Shown here piece after piece: positions 8,428 to 17,230 of a stretch of 64,000 bases of DNA. The first letter of the stretch is position 1. Every line of letters begins with the position of its first letter. The DNA is from Pseudoclavibacter chungangensis (lineage in GTDB: Bacteria > Actinomycetota > Actinomycetes > Actinomycetales > Microbacteriaceae): contig NZ_JACCFV010000001.1 in NCBI RefSeq assembly GCF_013410545.1, forward strand, positions 2,852,001 to 2,916,000. The letters are read 5' to 3'. The notes beneath the pieces are model-generated. The model did no database searches and was not told where the DNA came from. It was given only the letters and a program-made list of their open reading frames with translations. The translations under genes were made by a program, and so were the position numbers.

Positions 8428-8793
8428 ATGACCGCACCCAACCTGTTCCTCGTCTACGTGCGCGACGTGGAACGCTCGACCGCGTTCTACCGCGAGCTGC
8501 TCGGCATCGAGCCGGTCTTCACGAGCCCCCGCTACGTGGCGTTCGAGGCGGCACCGGGCATGCTGTTCGCCCTGTGGTCCGGCCGTCCCGAGGCGGCGGT
8601 CCCGGGAACCCCTCGAACGAGCGAGGTGGGACTCATGGTCACCGGCGGCCCCGCCGAGGTCGACGCGATCCACGCCGCCTGGGCCGCGAAGGGCGTCGAG
8701 GTCCTCGAACCCCCGCACGACGAGGTCTTCGGCCGGACGTTCGTGATCGCCGACCCCGACGGCAATCTCGTCCGCGTCTCCCCCGTCGACTGA
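8428..8793 (+). CDS. VOC-family (glyoxalase/bleomycin-resistance fold) protein
   Basis: A 121-residue single-domain VOC protein. It shows the paired beta-alpha-beta-beta-beta modules: FLVYVRDVERSTAFYRELLGIEP at the front and FVIADPDGNLVRVSPVD at the end, the usual closing DPDGN. Such proteins are metal-dependent lyases or dioxygenases, or drug-binding proteins; which applies here is unknown. The ATG at 8428 follows AAGGAG by eight bases. It is divergent from the WYL regulator with a palindrome between them. It is followed by a strong hairpin and a tRNA on the other strand. Confidence 0.85.
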   Translation: MTAPNLFLVYVRDVERSTAFYRELLGIEPVFTSPRYVAFEAAPGMLFALWSGRPEAAVPGTPRTSEVGLMVTGGPAEVDAIHAAWAAKGVEVLEPPHDEVFGRTFVIADPDGNLVRVSPVD

Positions 8794-8855
8794 GGCGTCC
8801 GGTCGGCGGCCGAGGTGCACTGCCGACGGCCGAGGCGCACGACCGGGCGCACGAC

Positions 8856-8893
8856 GAAGCCCCGGCCGGTTCCGTGGAACCGACCGGGGCTTC
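8856..8893. terminator. Terminator for tRNA-Thr (and VOC gene)
   Basis: An 18-bp stem (8856-8873 with 8876-8893) with one mismatch that becomes a G-T wobble on the minus strand. It lies just past the 3' end of the minus-strand tRNA and after the VOC gene. Confidence 0.75.
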
Positions 8894-8899
8894 TCGTGG

Positions 8900-8972
8900 G
8901 GCCGCCTGTGGGAATCGAACCCACGACCTATTCATTACGAGTGAATCGCTCTGCCGACTGAGCTAAGGCGGC
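8900..8972 (-). tRNA. tRNA-Thr (anticodon CGT)
   Basis: A 73-nt cloverleaf: acceptor GCCGCCT/AGGCGGC, D-arm GCTC/GAGC, anticodon stem ATTCA/TGAAT with loop CTCGTAA (anticodon CGT, reading ACG), a 5-nt variable loop, and TPsiC arm GTGGG-TTCGATT-CCCAC. The discriminator base is C and CCA is not encoded. Confidence 0.96.
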
Positions 8973-9082
8973 CTGCCTGCTGCACACGAGGCGCAACGAC
9001 ACTCGAATATAGCGCACTGCGCGGCCGGAGCGAAATCCGGTGGCCCCGGCGCGCCGCGCCACGATCACACGCGAGCACCGAC

Positions 9083-10666
9083 TCAGCAGTCGAGGCCGCC
9101 CTCGGGCACCGTGCCGTCGACGAAGTAGTCGTCGACGGCATCGTTCACGCACACATCGCCCTGCCGGTACGCGGTGTGCCCCTCGCCCTCGAATCGGATG
9201 AGCACGGCGGATTCGAGTTGCTCGGTCACGGCTTCGGCCCATTGGATCGGCGTGGCGGGATCACCCGTCGTACCGATCACGAGCACGGGCGCCGCACCGG
9301 CACCGACGACCGGCTCGAGCGTGCTCGCCGACCGGTACGGCCATACCTCGCACTGCACGTCGCCGAGCGTCTTCGGCCCGGGCGTCCCGAGAACGGTCAC
9401 CTCGGCGAGCTTCTCGTTGAACTCGACGATCTTCGCGGGGTCGGTCTCGACGGGATAGTCGAGGCAGTTGATCGCCGTGAACGCCTCCATCGAATTGCTC
9501 GTGTAGTGCCCGTCGGCACCGCGATCGTTGTAGCTGTCCGCGAACGCGAAGAGTCCCGAGGGATCCATCCGCGTCGTGTACATCGAGATCGCCTCCGTCA
9601 GTTGTGGCCACAACCAATCGGCGTACATGGCGCTCGAGATCGCCGTGCCGTAGACACCGCTCGTGAGCACGCGGCCGTCGACGTTCGTCGGCCGGGTCTC
9701 GTCCGCCTTCACGAGCTGGTCGTTGAGTTGGCCGAGCGCGTCGTCGACACTGCCCGTGAACGGACACGCCGGGCCGGTCAGGCAGTCCGCGAGGTATGCG
9801 CGCACCGCATCCGCGAAGCCGGCCTGCTGTTGCAGGATGACGTCGAACATCGGAAGCGTCGGGTCGGTCGCGCCGTCGAGGGCGACCCGCCCGACGTTCG
9901 CGGGATACGTGTCGATGTAGTGCGCACCGATGTCGGTGCCGTACGAGAACCCGAAGTAGTTGAGCTTCGCGTCACCGACGTTCGCACGCAGCATGTCGAG
10001 ATCGTTCACCGTGCTCATCGTGTCCACGTAACCGAGCAGATCGCCCGTGTTCGCGGCACACTGATCGGCGAACCACTGTGCCTCGGCCGTCGCCGCGGCG
10101 ATGACCTCCTCGTCGCTCGCGCCCGTGTCGGCCTGCGCATCCGGCGCTCCGTAGAGCCACTCGTCCATGTCGGCGTCGTCGAGGCACTCGACGTCGCTCG
10201 AGCGGCCGACGCCGCGCGGGTCCCACCCGATGATGTCGAAGTGCTGACGCAGTGGCTTGTCGAAGAAGGTCGATCCGCCGCTCTCGACGAAGTCGACACC
10301 CGACGCCCCCGGGCCGCCGGGGTTCGTGAACAGCGAGCCCAGCCTGGTCCCGGTGGCGGGCATCTTGACGAGTGCGAGTTCGATGTCGCCCTTCGCGGGG
10401 TCGCTCCAGTCCATCGGCGCGGTCGCGGTCGCGCACTCCAGTCCGCCACCGCACGACGACCAGTCGAGCTCCTGCTCGTAGTACGGGCGCGAGGCCGCGG
10501 GAACGTCGGGGCCGATGACCTCCTGCGAGCTCTCGTTCGTCCCCTGACCGACGGCCTGGAGCTCGGTGATGAGCGTGCAGCCACTCAGGAGCATCGGGGC
10601 GAGGGCCGCGAGCGTGAGTGCGATCCCACGCCGGTGCCTCGTCGCGCGCGGCGTGGTGCTGGTCAT
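9083..10666 (-). CDS. Secreted lipoprotein alpha/beta hydrolase (tripeptidyl aminopeptidase-like)
   Basis: A 527-residue exported enzyme. A charged N-terminus, hydrophobic stretch and lipobox LLSGC predict lipid attachment at Cys30. The body is an alpha/beta hydrolase: oxyanion region NPGGPGASG, IGWDPRGVG, nucleophile elbow GFSYGTDIG (Ser), acid in IGTTGDPATP, and catalytic His in GEGHTAYRQ, followed by a C-terminal Cys-containing segment as in the TAP-like peptidase family (S33). It probably removes peptides or cleaves esters outside the membrane. The ATG overlaps the holB stop by four bases (ATGA), so it is the last gene of the topA-tmk-holB operon and translationally coupled to it. Confidence 0.88.
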   Translation of the reverse strand: MTSTTPRATRHRRGIALTLAALAPMLLSGCTLITELQAVGQGTNESSQEVIGPDVPAASRPYYEQELDWSSCGGGLECATATAPMDWSDPAKGDIELALVKMPATGTRLGSLFTNPGGPGASGVDFVESGGSTFFDKPLRQHFDIIGWDPRGVGRSSDVECLDDADMDEWLYGAPDAQADTGASDEEVIAAATAEAQWFADQCAANTGDLLGYVDTMSTVNDLDMLRANVGDAKLNYFGFSYGTDIGAHYIDTYPANVGRVALDGATDPTLPMFDVILQQQAGFADAVRAYLADCLTGPACPFTGSVDDALGQLNDQLVKADETRPTNVDGRVLTSGVYGTAISSAMYADWLWPQLTEAISMYTTRMDPSGLFAFADSYNDRGADGHYTSNSMEAFTAINCLDYPVETDPAKIVEFNEKLAEVTVLGTPGPKTLGDVQCEVWPYRSASTLEPVVGAGAAPVLVIGTTGDPATPIQWAEAVTEQLESAVLIRFEGEGHTAYRQGDVCVNDAVDDYFVDGTVPEGGLDC

Positions 10667-11838
10667 GTCGACTCCTGGTGCCTCGTGGTCAACTGGATGA
10701 GGAACGCCTCGAGTGCGAGCACCGGTGGGACGTTCGCCGCGAGCCGCACACGCGCGGTCGCGACACCGTCCAGGCTAGCGAGCGTCGCCTCACGCGGACT
10801 CCGCTGCGCGGCCGATTCGATCTCGTCCCGCCGGCGCTCGTTGACGAGGGCCACTCCCGCCTCGAGTTGCACGAGCAGGAGATCACGCAGGAGCGATTGG
10901 ATGTCGGTGAGGATCCGGTCGATGCCGTCGATCTGCCCCCGCTTGGCCCGTCGCTTCTGGTGTTCCTCGAGATCGCGGATGATGCCGCGCATCTGCCGCG
11001 GAACCGCCTGGCCCGGTTCGAGCCCGAGCGACCGGAACGCCTCGGCACGCTCGACCTCGTCGCGGTCCGCCGCCTGCGCCTGCCCGTCCTCCTCGGCGAT
11101 CGCCACGAGTTGCGCCGCCTTCCGGACGGCCTCGCCGGTCGTGCGCAGGCCGAGGAGGTGATCGAGCGATGCGTCGCGGCGCGCCCACGCCTCGGGACTC
11201 GTCGCGAGCCGACGTGCCATACCGACGTGCCCCTGCGCCTCGCGGGCCGCTCGCCGTGCCGGTTCGGGTGCCACACCGTCGCGGCGGACGAGGAGGTCGG
11301 CGACGTCGTCGGTCGACGGAACGCGCAGCTGGACGGTGCGCACACGAGACCGGATCGTGGGCAGCAGATCGGCCTCGCTCGGCGCGCACAGCAGCCAGAC
11401 GGTCGACGCGGGCGGCTCCTCGATCGCCTTGAGGAGCGTGTTCGAGGTGCGCGCGACCATGCGGTCCGCGTCCTCGACGACGATCACGCGATAGCGCGAG
11501 ATCATGGGCGACAGGCTCGCCCGCTCGACGAGCTCGCGAGCCGTCCCGATGTCGAGCTGCACGGTCTCGGTGACGACCGCCGTCAGATCGGGGTGTGAGC
11601 GGGCACGGACCTGGACGCAGGACGCACACGTCCCGCAGCCACCCCGCTCGCACAACAGCGCGGCGGCGAACGCGTAGGCGGTCGTACTGCGGCCCGATCC
11701 CGGGGGCCCGGTGATGAGCCACGAGTTCGTCATGGCGCTCGCCCCCTCGTCCCCCGCAGGAATCCGGGACGCCTCGGCGGCACGTCGGAAGATCTCGATG
11801 GCGTGCGGCTGCCCGCCGAGCTCGTCCCAGACGCTCAC
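10663..11838 (-). CDS. holB: DNA polymerase III delta-prime subunit
   Basis: A 391-residue clamp-loader subunit. The N-terminal AAA+ fold has a degenerate P-loop GPPGSGRST (residues 44-52; Lys replaced by Arg, as expected for a delta-prime that does not hydrolyse ATP) and a four-cysteine zinc module (Cys63, 68, 71, 74). VVEDADRM stands in for Walker B, and the arginine-finger region IRSRVRTVQLRVP follows. It works with delta and DnaX to load the beta clamp. It overlaps tmk upstream and the lipoprotein gene downstream by four bases each. Confidence 0.92.
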   Translation of the reverse strand: MSVWDELGGQPHAIEIFRRAAEASRIPAGDEGASAMTNSWLITGPPGSGRSTTAYAFAAALLCERGGCGTCASCVQVRARSHPDLTAVVTETVQLDIGTARELVERASLSPMISRYRVIVVEDADRMVARTSNTLLKAIEEPPASTVWLLCAPSEADLLPTIRSRVRTVQLRVPSTDDVADLLVRRDGVAPEPARRAAREAQGHVGMARRLATSPEAWARRDASLDHLLGLRTTGEAVRKAAQLVAIAEEDGQAQAADRDEVERAEAFRSLGLEPGQAVPRQMRGIIRDLEEHQKRRAKRGQIDGIDRILTDIQSLLRDLLLVQLEAGVALVNERRRDEIESAAQRSPREATLASLDGVATARVRLAANVPPVLALEAFLIQLTTRHQEST

Positions 11839-12515
11839 CGCTCGCCCTCCGGCGGGGCGAGGGCGGCCGCGTCATCGCGTTCGGCATCGGCACGCGACGC
11901 GAGCGCGACGTCGACGCGGGCACGGATCAGCTCGGCGATCGCGTCCCGCTCGAGCGTCGCGTCGACGACGAGGAACCGGTCGGGCTCGGACGCCGCGAGC
12001 TCGAGGTACGTCCGCCGAACACGCTCGTGGAAGGCCGCGGCCTCCGCCTCGAGGCGGTCGAATCGGCCACGGGCGGCGTCGAGTCGGCGGCGCCCCTCGG
12101 CGACGTCGAGATCGAGCAGCACCGTGAGGTCGGGGACGAGATCGCGTGTCGCCCAGCGTGACAGCTCGCGGATCTCGTCGCCGCCGAGCTCGCGCCCGGC
12201 CCCCTGGTAGGCGATCGAGGAGTCGACGTAGCGGTCCTGCAGCACGACCGTCCCGGCGTGCAGCGCGGGCCTCACGACCGTCGCGATGTGCTGCGCGCGG
12301 TCGGCGGCGTAGAGCAGCGCCTCGGCGCGGGCATCGATGTGGCCGCGGCCGTGGAGGACGAGCTCACGGATACTCGCCCCGAGCGGGGTGCCGCCGGGTT
12401 CGCGCGTGCGCAGCGTCGAACGTCCCCGCTCGTGCAGCCACTGCTCGAGCAGTTCCGCCTGCGTCGACTTGCCCGCACCGTCACCGCCCTCGAGCGTGAC
12501 GAAGAGACCCGTCAT
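11835..12515 (-). CDS. tmk: Thymidylate kinase
   Basis: A 226-residue dTMP kinase that makes dTDP for DNA synthesis. The P-loop EGGDGAGKST is at residues 9-18, the DRY-type substrate motif is LQDRYVDSSIAYQGAGR, and TREPGG gives the nucleotide-binding Arg. The C-terminal 15 residues are an Ala/Glu tail. The ATG at 12515 overlaps the topA stop by four bases, and its own stop overlaps holB in the same way, so the three are translationally coupled. Confidence 0.95.
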   Translation of the reverse strand: MTGLFVTLEGGDGAGKSTQAELLEQWLHERGRSTLRTREPGGTPLGASIRELVLHGRGHIDARAEALLYAADRAQHIATVVRPALHAGTVVLQDRYVDSSIAYQGAGRELGGDEIRELSRWATRDLVPDLTVLLDLDVAEGRRRLDAARGRFDRLEAEAAAFHERVRRTYLELAASEPDRFLVVDATLERDAIAELIRARVDVALASRADAERDDAAALAPPEGER

Positions 12516-15469
12516 CCGTCGGTCGGCGTCGCGTCGGGAGCGTCCGATGCCGGCTTCGCCGCCGCCCGTGACCGGCTCGTGGTCGACTTGGCGGTGGTGC
12601 TCTTCGCCGTCGTGCTCCTGGCCGTCGTGCTCGACGCCGATGCGGCCCGGGTGGATGAGCGAGCGGCGGTCGTGCCCGACGTCGCCTTGCTCGCCGTGGT
12701 CTTCTTTGCCGGGGCCTTCTTCGCGGTAGCTTTCTTCGCGGGGGCCTTCTTCGCGGGGGCCTTCTTGGCCGCGGTCTTCCGCGTCGTCGGCCCCTTGGCG
12801 CGCTTGTCGGCGAGCATCTGGACCGCCCGCGCGAAGTCGATGTCCTCCGGGTTCTCGCCGCGCGGTACCGTCACGTTCGTCTCGCCGTCGGTCACGTACG
12901 GCCCGAACCGGCCGTCCTTGATCCGGACGGCCTTGCCCGAGACCGGGTCGGCGTCGAACTCCTTGATGTTCGTCTTGGACTGGCGGTTCGCGTACTTGGG
13001 CTGGGCGAAGATCTCGAGTGCAGCGGGGAGGTCGATCGAGAAGATCGCGTCCTCGCTCGGGAGCGTGCGGGAGTCCGTGCCCTTGCGGAGGTAGGGGCCG
13101 TAGCGTCCGTTCTGGGCCGTGATGTCGTCACCGGACTCGGGGTCCTGACCGACGACGCGAGGCAGCGAGAGCAATTGCAGCGCCTGTTCGAACGTGACCT
13201 GCTCGGGGATCATCGACTTGAACAGCGAGGCGGTGCGCGGCTTCGGCGCCGCCGTCTTCTTGGCGCGCGCGGGCTTCTTCTCCTCGGCCGCCGCTCCGTC
13301 GGCCGCGGCTCCGTCGGCGGGGGCCTCGGGCTCCGGGTCGGCCTCGGTCACGTACGGGCCGAATCGCCCGTCCTTGAGCAGGATGCGCTTGCCCGTCTCG
13401 GGGTCGACCCCGAGCTCGCGATCGGTCTGGACGGGTGCCTCGATGAGCTCGCGCACCTTCTCGCCGGTGAGTTCGTCGGGTGCGAGGTCCTCGGGGACGT
13501 TGACGCGGCGCGGCGTCTCCCCCTCGGCCGCCTCGAGCTCGAGGTACGGGCCGTAGCGGCCGATCCGCAGCACGGCGTCGTCGGCGACGCGGGTCGAGTT
13601 GATCGCCCGCGCGTCGATGTCGCCGAGGTTGTCGATGACGCCGCGCAGGCCGACGTGGTCGTCGGTGCCGAAGTAGAAGCCGCGCAGCCAGTGCTCGCGG
13701 TCCTCCTCGCCCGAGGCGATGCGGTCGAGGTCGCCCTCCATCTGGGCGGTGAAGTCGTACTCGACGAGATCCCCGAAGTGCGCCTCGAGCAGTCGCACGA
13801 CGCTGAAGGCCGTCCAGCTGGGGACGAGCGCCGAGCCGCGGGTGGCGACGTAGCCGCGGTCCATGATCGTCGCGATGATCGAGGCGTAGGTCGACGGGCG
13901 GCCGATGCCGAGCTCGTCGAGCGTCTTCACGAGGCTCGCCTCGGTGTAGCGCGGCGGGGGGCTCGTCTCGTGGCTCTTCGCCTCGGTGCCACGCGGCGCG
14001 AGCCGCTGGCCCGCGGCGAGCGGCGGGAGTTTCGCCTGCGCGTCGTCGCGGTCGCCGCCGCGCGTCTCGTCGGTGCCCTCCTCGTACGCCGAGAGGAACC
14101 CGCGGAACGTGATGACGGTACCCGAGGCCTGGAACTCGGTCGTCACCGGGGTGATCTCGCCCGCCGCGTCGACCGCGTCGACGGGGCCGGCGGCGATCGT
14201 GACGGTCGCGGTCTGCCCCTTCGCGTCGGCCATCTGCGACGCGATCGTGCGCTTCCAGATGAGGTCGTAGAGCTTGAAGTCGTTCGGGCTGAGCTTCGAG
14301 CGGAGCTCGCTCGGGAGCTGGAACGTCGAGCCCGCGGGACGGACGGCCTCGTGCGCCTCCTGCGCATTCTTCGACTTGGCGCCGTAGGTGCGCGGCTTGT
14401 CCGGCACCGTCTCGGCGCCGTACAGCTTGGCGGCCTGCGAGCGCGCCGCCGTCAGCGCCTGCTGCGACAGCGCGGTCGAGTCGGTACGCATATAGGTGAT
14501 GTAGCCGTTCTCGTAGAGCGACTGCGCGACCGACATCGTCTGGCGTGCCGTGAAGCGGAGCTTGCGAGCGGCCTCCTGCTGCAGCGTCGACGTCGTGAAC
14601 GGGGCGGCGGGGCGGCGCGTGTACGGCTTCGACTCGACGCCCGACACCTCGATCGGCACCTCGCCGGAGCGCAGGTGCTCCGCGATGGAGGTCGCGGCGT
14701 GCTCGCCGAGCACGGCGACGTCGTTCTTGAGCTGCCCGCGGTCGTCGAAGTCGCGGCCGGTCGCGATGCGGCGGCCGTCGACGCGCGTGAGGCGCGAGGT
14801 GAACGCGCCCTCGTCGCCCTCGGCGTCGGCCGGTGCGCTCGTGAGGTCGATGCCCCAGTAGGTCGCGGTGACGAACGCCATGCGTTCGCGCTCGCGATCC
14901 ACGACGAGTCGCGTCGCGGCCGACTGGACGCGTCCGGCGCTGAGCTTGGGGCCGACCTTGCGCCACAGGACGGGCGAGACCTCGTAGCCGTAGAGGCGGT
15001 CGAGGATGCGGCGGGTCTCCTGCGCGTCGACGAGATTGGAGTCGATGTCGCGGGTCGCGTCCTTCGCGGCCTGGATCGCCTCCTCCGTGATCTCGTGGAA
15101 GACCATGCGCTTCACGGGCACCTTGGGCTTGAGCTCTTCGAGGAGGTGCCACGCGATGGCCTCGCCCTCGCGGTCCTCATCCGTAGCGAGGATGAGTTCG
15201 TCCGCGTTCTTGAGCGCGCGCTTGAGTTCCGTGACCGTCTTCTTCTTCGCGTCGGCGACGACGTAGTAGGGGATGAAGCCGCCCTCGACGTCGACCGAGA
15301 ACTTGCCGAGCGAGCCCTTCTTCAGGTCCGCCGGGAGGTTCTTGGGCTCGATGAGGTCGCGAATGTGCCCGACCGAGGCCATGACGGTGTAGTCGTCACC
15401 GAGGTACTGCGAGATGCTCTTGACCTTGGTGGGCGACTCGACGATGACCAGTTTGTTGGTGCCTGACAC
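12512..15469 (-). CDS. topA: DNA topoisomerase I
   Basis: A 985-residue type IA topoisomerase that relaxes negative supercoils. The TOPRIM domain is at the N-terminus (LVIVESPTKVKSI and the acidic DEDREGEA), followed by the gate domains with the catalytic tyrosine in GYITYMRTDST. After the core there are repeated C-terminal beta modules of the actinobacterial type (each with GRFGPYVT or GRYGPYL). The last 90 or so residues are a Lys/Ala tail (repeats such as KKAPA) and then Ser/Thr/Ala-rich sequence, which helps DNA binding in relatives. It starts at GTG 15469 with GAGGA upstream. A clear promoter lies 100 bp upstream, and it heads the topA-tmk-holB-lipoprotein operon. Confidence 0.96.
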   Translation of the reverse strand: MSGTNKLVIVESPTKVKSISQYLGDDYTVMASVGHIRDLIEPKNLPADLKKGSLGKFSVDVEGGFIPYYVVADAKKKTVTELKRALKNADELILATDEDREGEAIAWHLLEELKPKVPVKRMVFHEITEEAIQAAKDATRDIDSNLVDAQETRRILDRLYGYEVSPVLWRKVGPKLSAGRVQSAATRLVVDRERERMAFVTATYWGIDLTSAPADAEGDEGAFTSRLTRVDGRRIATGRDFDDRGQLKNDVAVLGEHAATSIAEHLRSGEVPIEVSGVESKPYTRRPAAPFTTSTLQQEAARKLRFTARQTMSVAQSLYENGYITYMRTDSTALSQQALTAARSQAAKLYGAETVPDKPRTYGAKSKNAQEAHEAVRPAGSTFQLPSELRSKLSPNDFKLYDLIWKRTIASQMADAKGQTATVTIAAGPVDAVDAAGEITPVTTEFQASGTVITFRGFLSAYEEGTDETRGGDRDDAQAKLPPLAAGQRLAPRGTEAKSHETSPPPRYTEASLVKTLDELGIGRPSTYASIIATIMDRGYVATRGSALVPSWTAFSVVRLLEAHFGDLVEYDFTAQMEGDLDRIASGEEDREHWLRGFYFGTDDHVGLRGVIDNLGDIDARAINSTRVADDAVLRIGRYGPYLELEAAEGETPRRVNVPEDLAPDELTGEKVRELIEAPVQTDRELGVDPETGKRILLKDGRFGPYVTEADPEPEAPADGAAADGAAAEEKKPARAKKTAAPKPRTASLFKSMIPEQVTFEQALQLLSLPRVVGQDPESGDDITAQNGRYGPYLRKGTDSRTLPSEDAIFSIDLPAALEIFAQPKYANRQSKTNIKEFDADPVSGKAVRIKDGRFGPYVTDGETNVTVPRGENPEDIDFARAVQMLADKRAKGPTTRKTAAKKAPAKKAPAKKATAKKAPAKKTTASKATSGTTAARSSTRAASASSTTARSTTAKSTTAKSTTSRSRAAAKPASDAPDATPTDG

Positions 15470-16182
15470 GGATGCGTTTCCTCGCGAGCTGGAGAGTTGA
15501 GTGGTCCGCGCGACGGTGTCGCACGGCCGGTGGAGCGCGCCGCCTGGGTCGGCGGCTGACCGTCCGCGCCATTATAAGGATGCGCGCCCCTCGTGCAAGG
15601 TGGTGATCGCACAGTGCCGCCGGACTCGCGCGGCCCCATGATCGGGGCACCCGCGGGCGACGCGCCGGAGCGGGAGGTGGTCGACGAACGGTGTCGACGG
15701 CGAGCGGGCTCGGCGCGCCGACGGGTGCCGAGCGCGGGGCCGGCTCGCGCGTGGGCCACGACGACGGCCCAACCGAGGTCGACGGAGGTCTCGACCCTCG
15801 CCGTCGCGCCGTCGAGGGTGCACGAGCGCATCGTGGCGCCCGCCGTCACGATCACCTCCGCGGCACGCTCGCACGGGTCGCCCGAGACGCGTCCGCTCAA
15901 CGCGTCGGCCGCCGCGAGCGCACCGGCGTCCGCCGCGGAGCGGGCGCGGGCCTGCGCGGCGAACCCGCCCAGGAGCGGGACGAGCACGAGCGTGAGCACC
16001 ACGAGCGCCCCGCATACGCCGACGACGAGCACGGCTCCGGCCCCGCGCTCGTCGTGCACGACGCGCCGGGCACGAGCGGCGACTCCGAGCCGGGTCGCGG
16101 GGTCTCGTCGCGCCACGGGATCGCGTCCGCCCGCCCCCTCGGCGCGGCAGCCCACCGGTCGCGCGCATCCGACACCCCTCAT
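15322..16182 (-). CDS. Tad-locus secreted/membrane protein (Rv3654c-like), uncertain 3' end
   Basis: The N-terminal half looks like the last gene of actinobacterial Tad clusters: a short basic stretch, DERGAGAVLVVGVCGALVVLT as a membrane helix (about residues 44-66), then ARSAADAGALAAADALSG with a Cys pair (DPCERA, RSCTLDG), ending naturally near HARAGPALG at residue about 150. The frame then fails to stop. It runs through 130 Arg/Ser/Pro-rich residues, through the topA promoter and 148 bases into topA before a stop at 15322. In the next frame a stop occurs at 15572, inside the TATAAT box, so a small indel may have removed the normal end. The start ATG overlaps the tadE stop (ATGA). Its product likely assists pilus assembly. 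Confidence 0.55.
   Translation of the reverse strand: MRGVGCARPVGCRAEGAGGRDPVARRDPATRLGVAARARRVVHDERGAGAVLVVGVCGALVVLTLVLVPLLGGFAAQARARSAADAGALAAADALSGRVSGDPCERAAEVIVTAGATMRSCTLDGATARVETSVDLGWAVVVAHARAGPALGTRRRAEPARRRHRSSTTSRSGASPAGAPIMGPRESGGTVRSPPCTRGAHPYNGADGQPPTQAARSTGRATPSRGPLNSPAREETHPCQAPTNWSSSSRPPRSRASRSTSVTTTPSWPRSGTFATSSSPRTSRRT
15571..15598 (-). promoter_or_regulatory. topA operon promoter
   Basis: Reading the minus strand, TTGCAC (15598-15593), a 16-bp spacer and a consensus TATAAT (15576-15571) lie about 100 bp before the topA GTG. An AT-rich hexamer like this stands out in such GC-rich DNA and is a good match to a housekeeping sigma-70 promoter. Confidence 0.75.
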
Positions 16183-16616
16183 CGACCCGCCGTGGGCGCG
16201 CACGCCCTCGCCCCGATCTCGATCGGCGTCGGCGCACCGACGAGACGCACGTTCGCCGATGCCGTCGCGCACACGAGCTCCACGGATCGATCGGTTTCGA
16301 GCGTCGCACCGGGCACGGTCGCGGCAACGAGCGCGCGGGCGGACGACTCCGCCTCGCCTCGGCCGAGTGCGCGAGCCGCGACGGAGGCGGCGTCCTGCAG
16401 TCGAACCTGTTGCCCGACGGCGTGCACACCCCCGAGACACAGTGCGAGCACGAGCGCGACGGCGGGCATCGCGATCGCGACCTCCGCGGTCACCGACCCG
16501 CGCTCCCCGATCGTCGGCCCGCACCACCGCCACCGCCACCGCACGCGGCTCGCGACGCGGCGCACACGCCCGAGCCCACGCCGGGCGCGACCGTCCCCTC
16601 GGCGCTCGGAGGACAC
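16179..16616 (-). CDS. TadE-like minor pilin
   Basis: A 145-residue protein. After a basic N-terminus comes GERGSVTAEVAIAMPAVALVLALCLGG, whose first half carries the pilin-like processing site (Gly before the helix, with Glu at +5) and a hydrophobic helix, then VRLQDAASVAARALGRGE, typical of TadE. The C-terminal domain has two cysteines (LVCATA, GARACAP) that may form a disulfide outside the cell. The best start is GTG 16616, one base after the upstream gene's stop (TGAGGTG), which suggests translational coupling. TadE-type minor pilins prime or stabilise Flp pili in the envelope. Confidence 0.75.
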   Translation of the reverse strand: MSSERRGDGRARRGLGRVRRVASRVRWRWRWCGPTIGERGSVTAEVAIAMPAVALVLALCLGGVHAVGQQVRLQDAASVAARALGRGEAESSARALVAATVPGATLETDRSVELVCATASANVRLVGAPTPIEIGARACAPTAGR

Positions 16617-16617
16617 C

Positions 16618-17043
16618 TCAGACGTCGATCGTGAGCGCACGGCGGACGAGGTCCGTGAGCAGTTCCCGCACCTCGTCGCTGCGCATGATCGCGACGAGGA
16701 GCCCCGCGAACGCGACCGCCGCCATCGTCGCGATGGCGTACTCCGCCGTGGCCGCGCCGCCCTCGTCGTGGAGCGGACGGAGCGCGGAGCGCGCGTGGCG
16801 AGCGATTCGGCCGACGAACCGGGATCTGTTCCGCAGCCCCGTCCCGAATGCATCCGGGCGCGCTCGGGGCTCGTCGGATGCCGGTGGGTGATGAGGCCGG
16901 GCACGCCGGCGCATCGGGTGCCCGGTCGCCGGGACGGTGATGTCGTCCCGACGGTGTGGTTCCGCACGCGCCGCACTCGACGCGGCAGCGTCCTCGACTC
17001 GTGCGGGCGCCGATCCACTCGTCTCGATGAGCGGCTGATTCAT
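16618..17043 (-). CDS. DUF4244 protein, probable Flp-type prepilin
   Basis: A 141-residue protein whose last 50 residues carry the conserved part: GGAATAEYAIATMAAVAFAG, a Flp-pilin-like signal with Glu after the cleavage point and a single hydrophobic helix, followed by a short amphipathic end (SDEVRELLTDLVRRALTIDV). The first 85 residues are Arg/Ala/Pro-rich and probably disordered, longer than in many relatives. It starts at ATG 17043 after GAGGAGGAA. In actinobacterial Tad loci this small protein is the presumed major pilin. Prepilin peptidase is not in the window. Confidence 0.8.
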   Translation of the reverse strand: MNQPLIETSGSAPARVEDAAASSAARAEPHRRDDITVPATGHPMRRRARPHHPPASDEPRARPDAFGTGLRNRSRFVGRIARHARSALRPLHDEGGAATAEYAIATMAAVAFAGLLVAIMRSDEVRELLTDLVRRALTIDV

Positions 17044-17230
17044 GGGTGTTCCTCCTCGGTCTCGGTCGCGACGGGCGTCGCATCCTCGTGGTCCGGCACG
17101 GACCGGCACCGCTCGGTGCCGCGGGTTCAGGGATCGGATTCACGGGGCGGGTTCAGGGGCCGTGAACGGGGCCGGGATCGGGCAGCGATCGGGGCGGGGT
17201 GGCGCCGTCACGGGCGAGTGACCGGTGGCA

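Noticed and set aside
8900..8972. tRNA-Thr as an integration site
   Set aside because: No partial repeat of the tRNA 3' end and no integrase are seen in the window. The same holds for tRNA-Pro at 32295.
13175..15466. 763-codon open frame on the plus strand opposite topA
   Set aside because: It is a mirror frame of topA produced by high GC. Its translation is Arg/Asp/Val/Leu-rich without domains, and topA is unmistakable.
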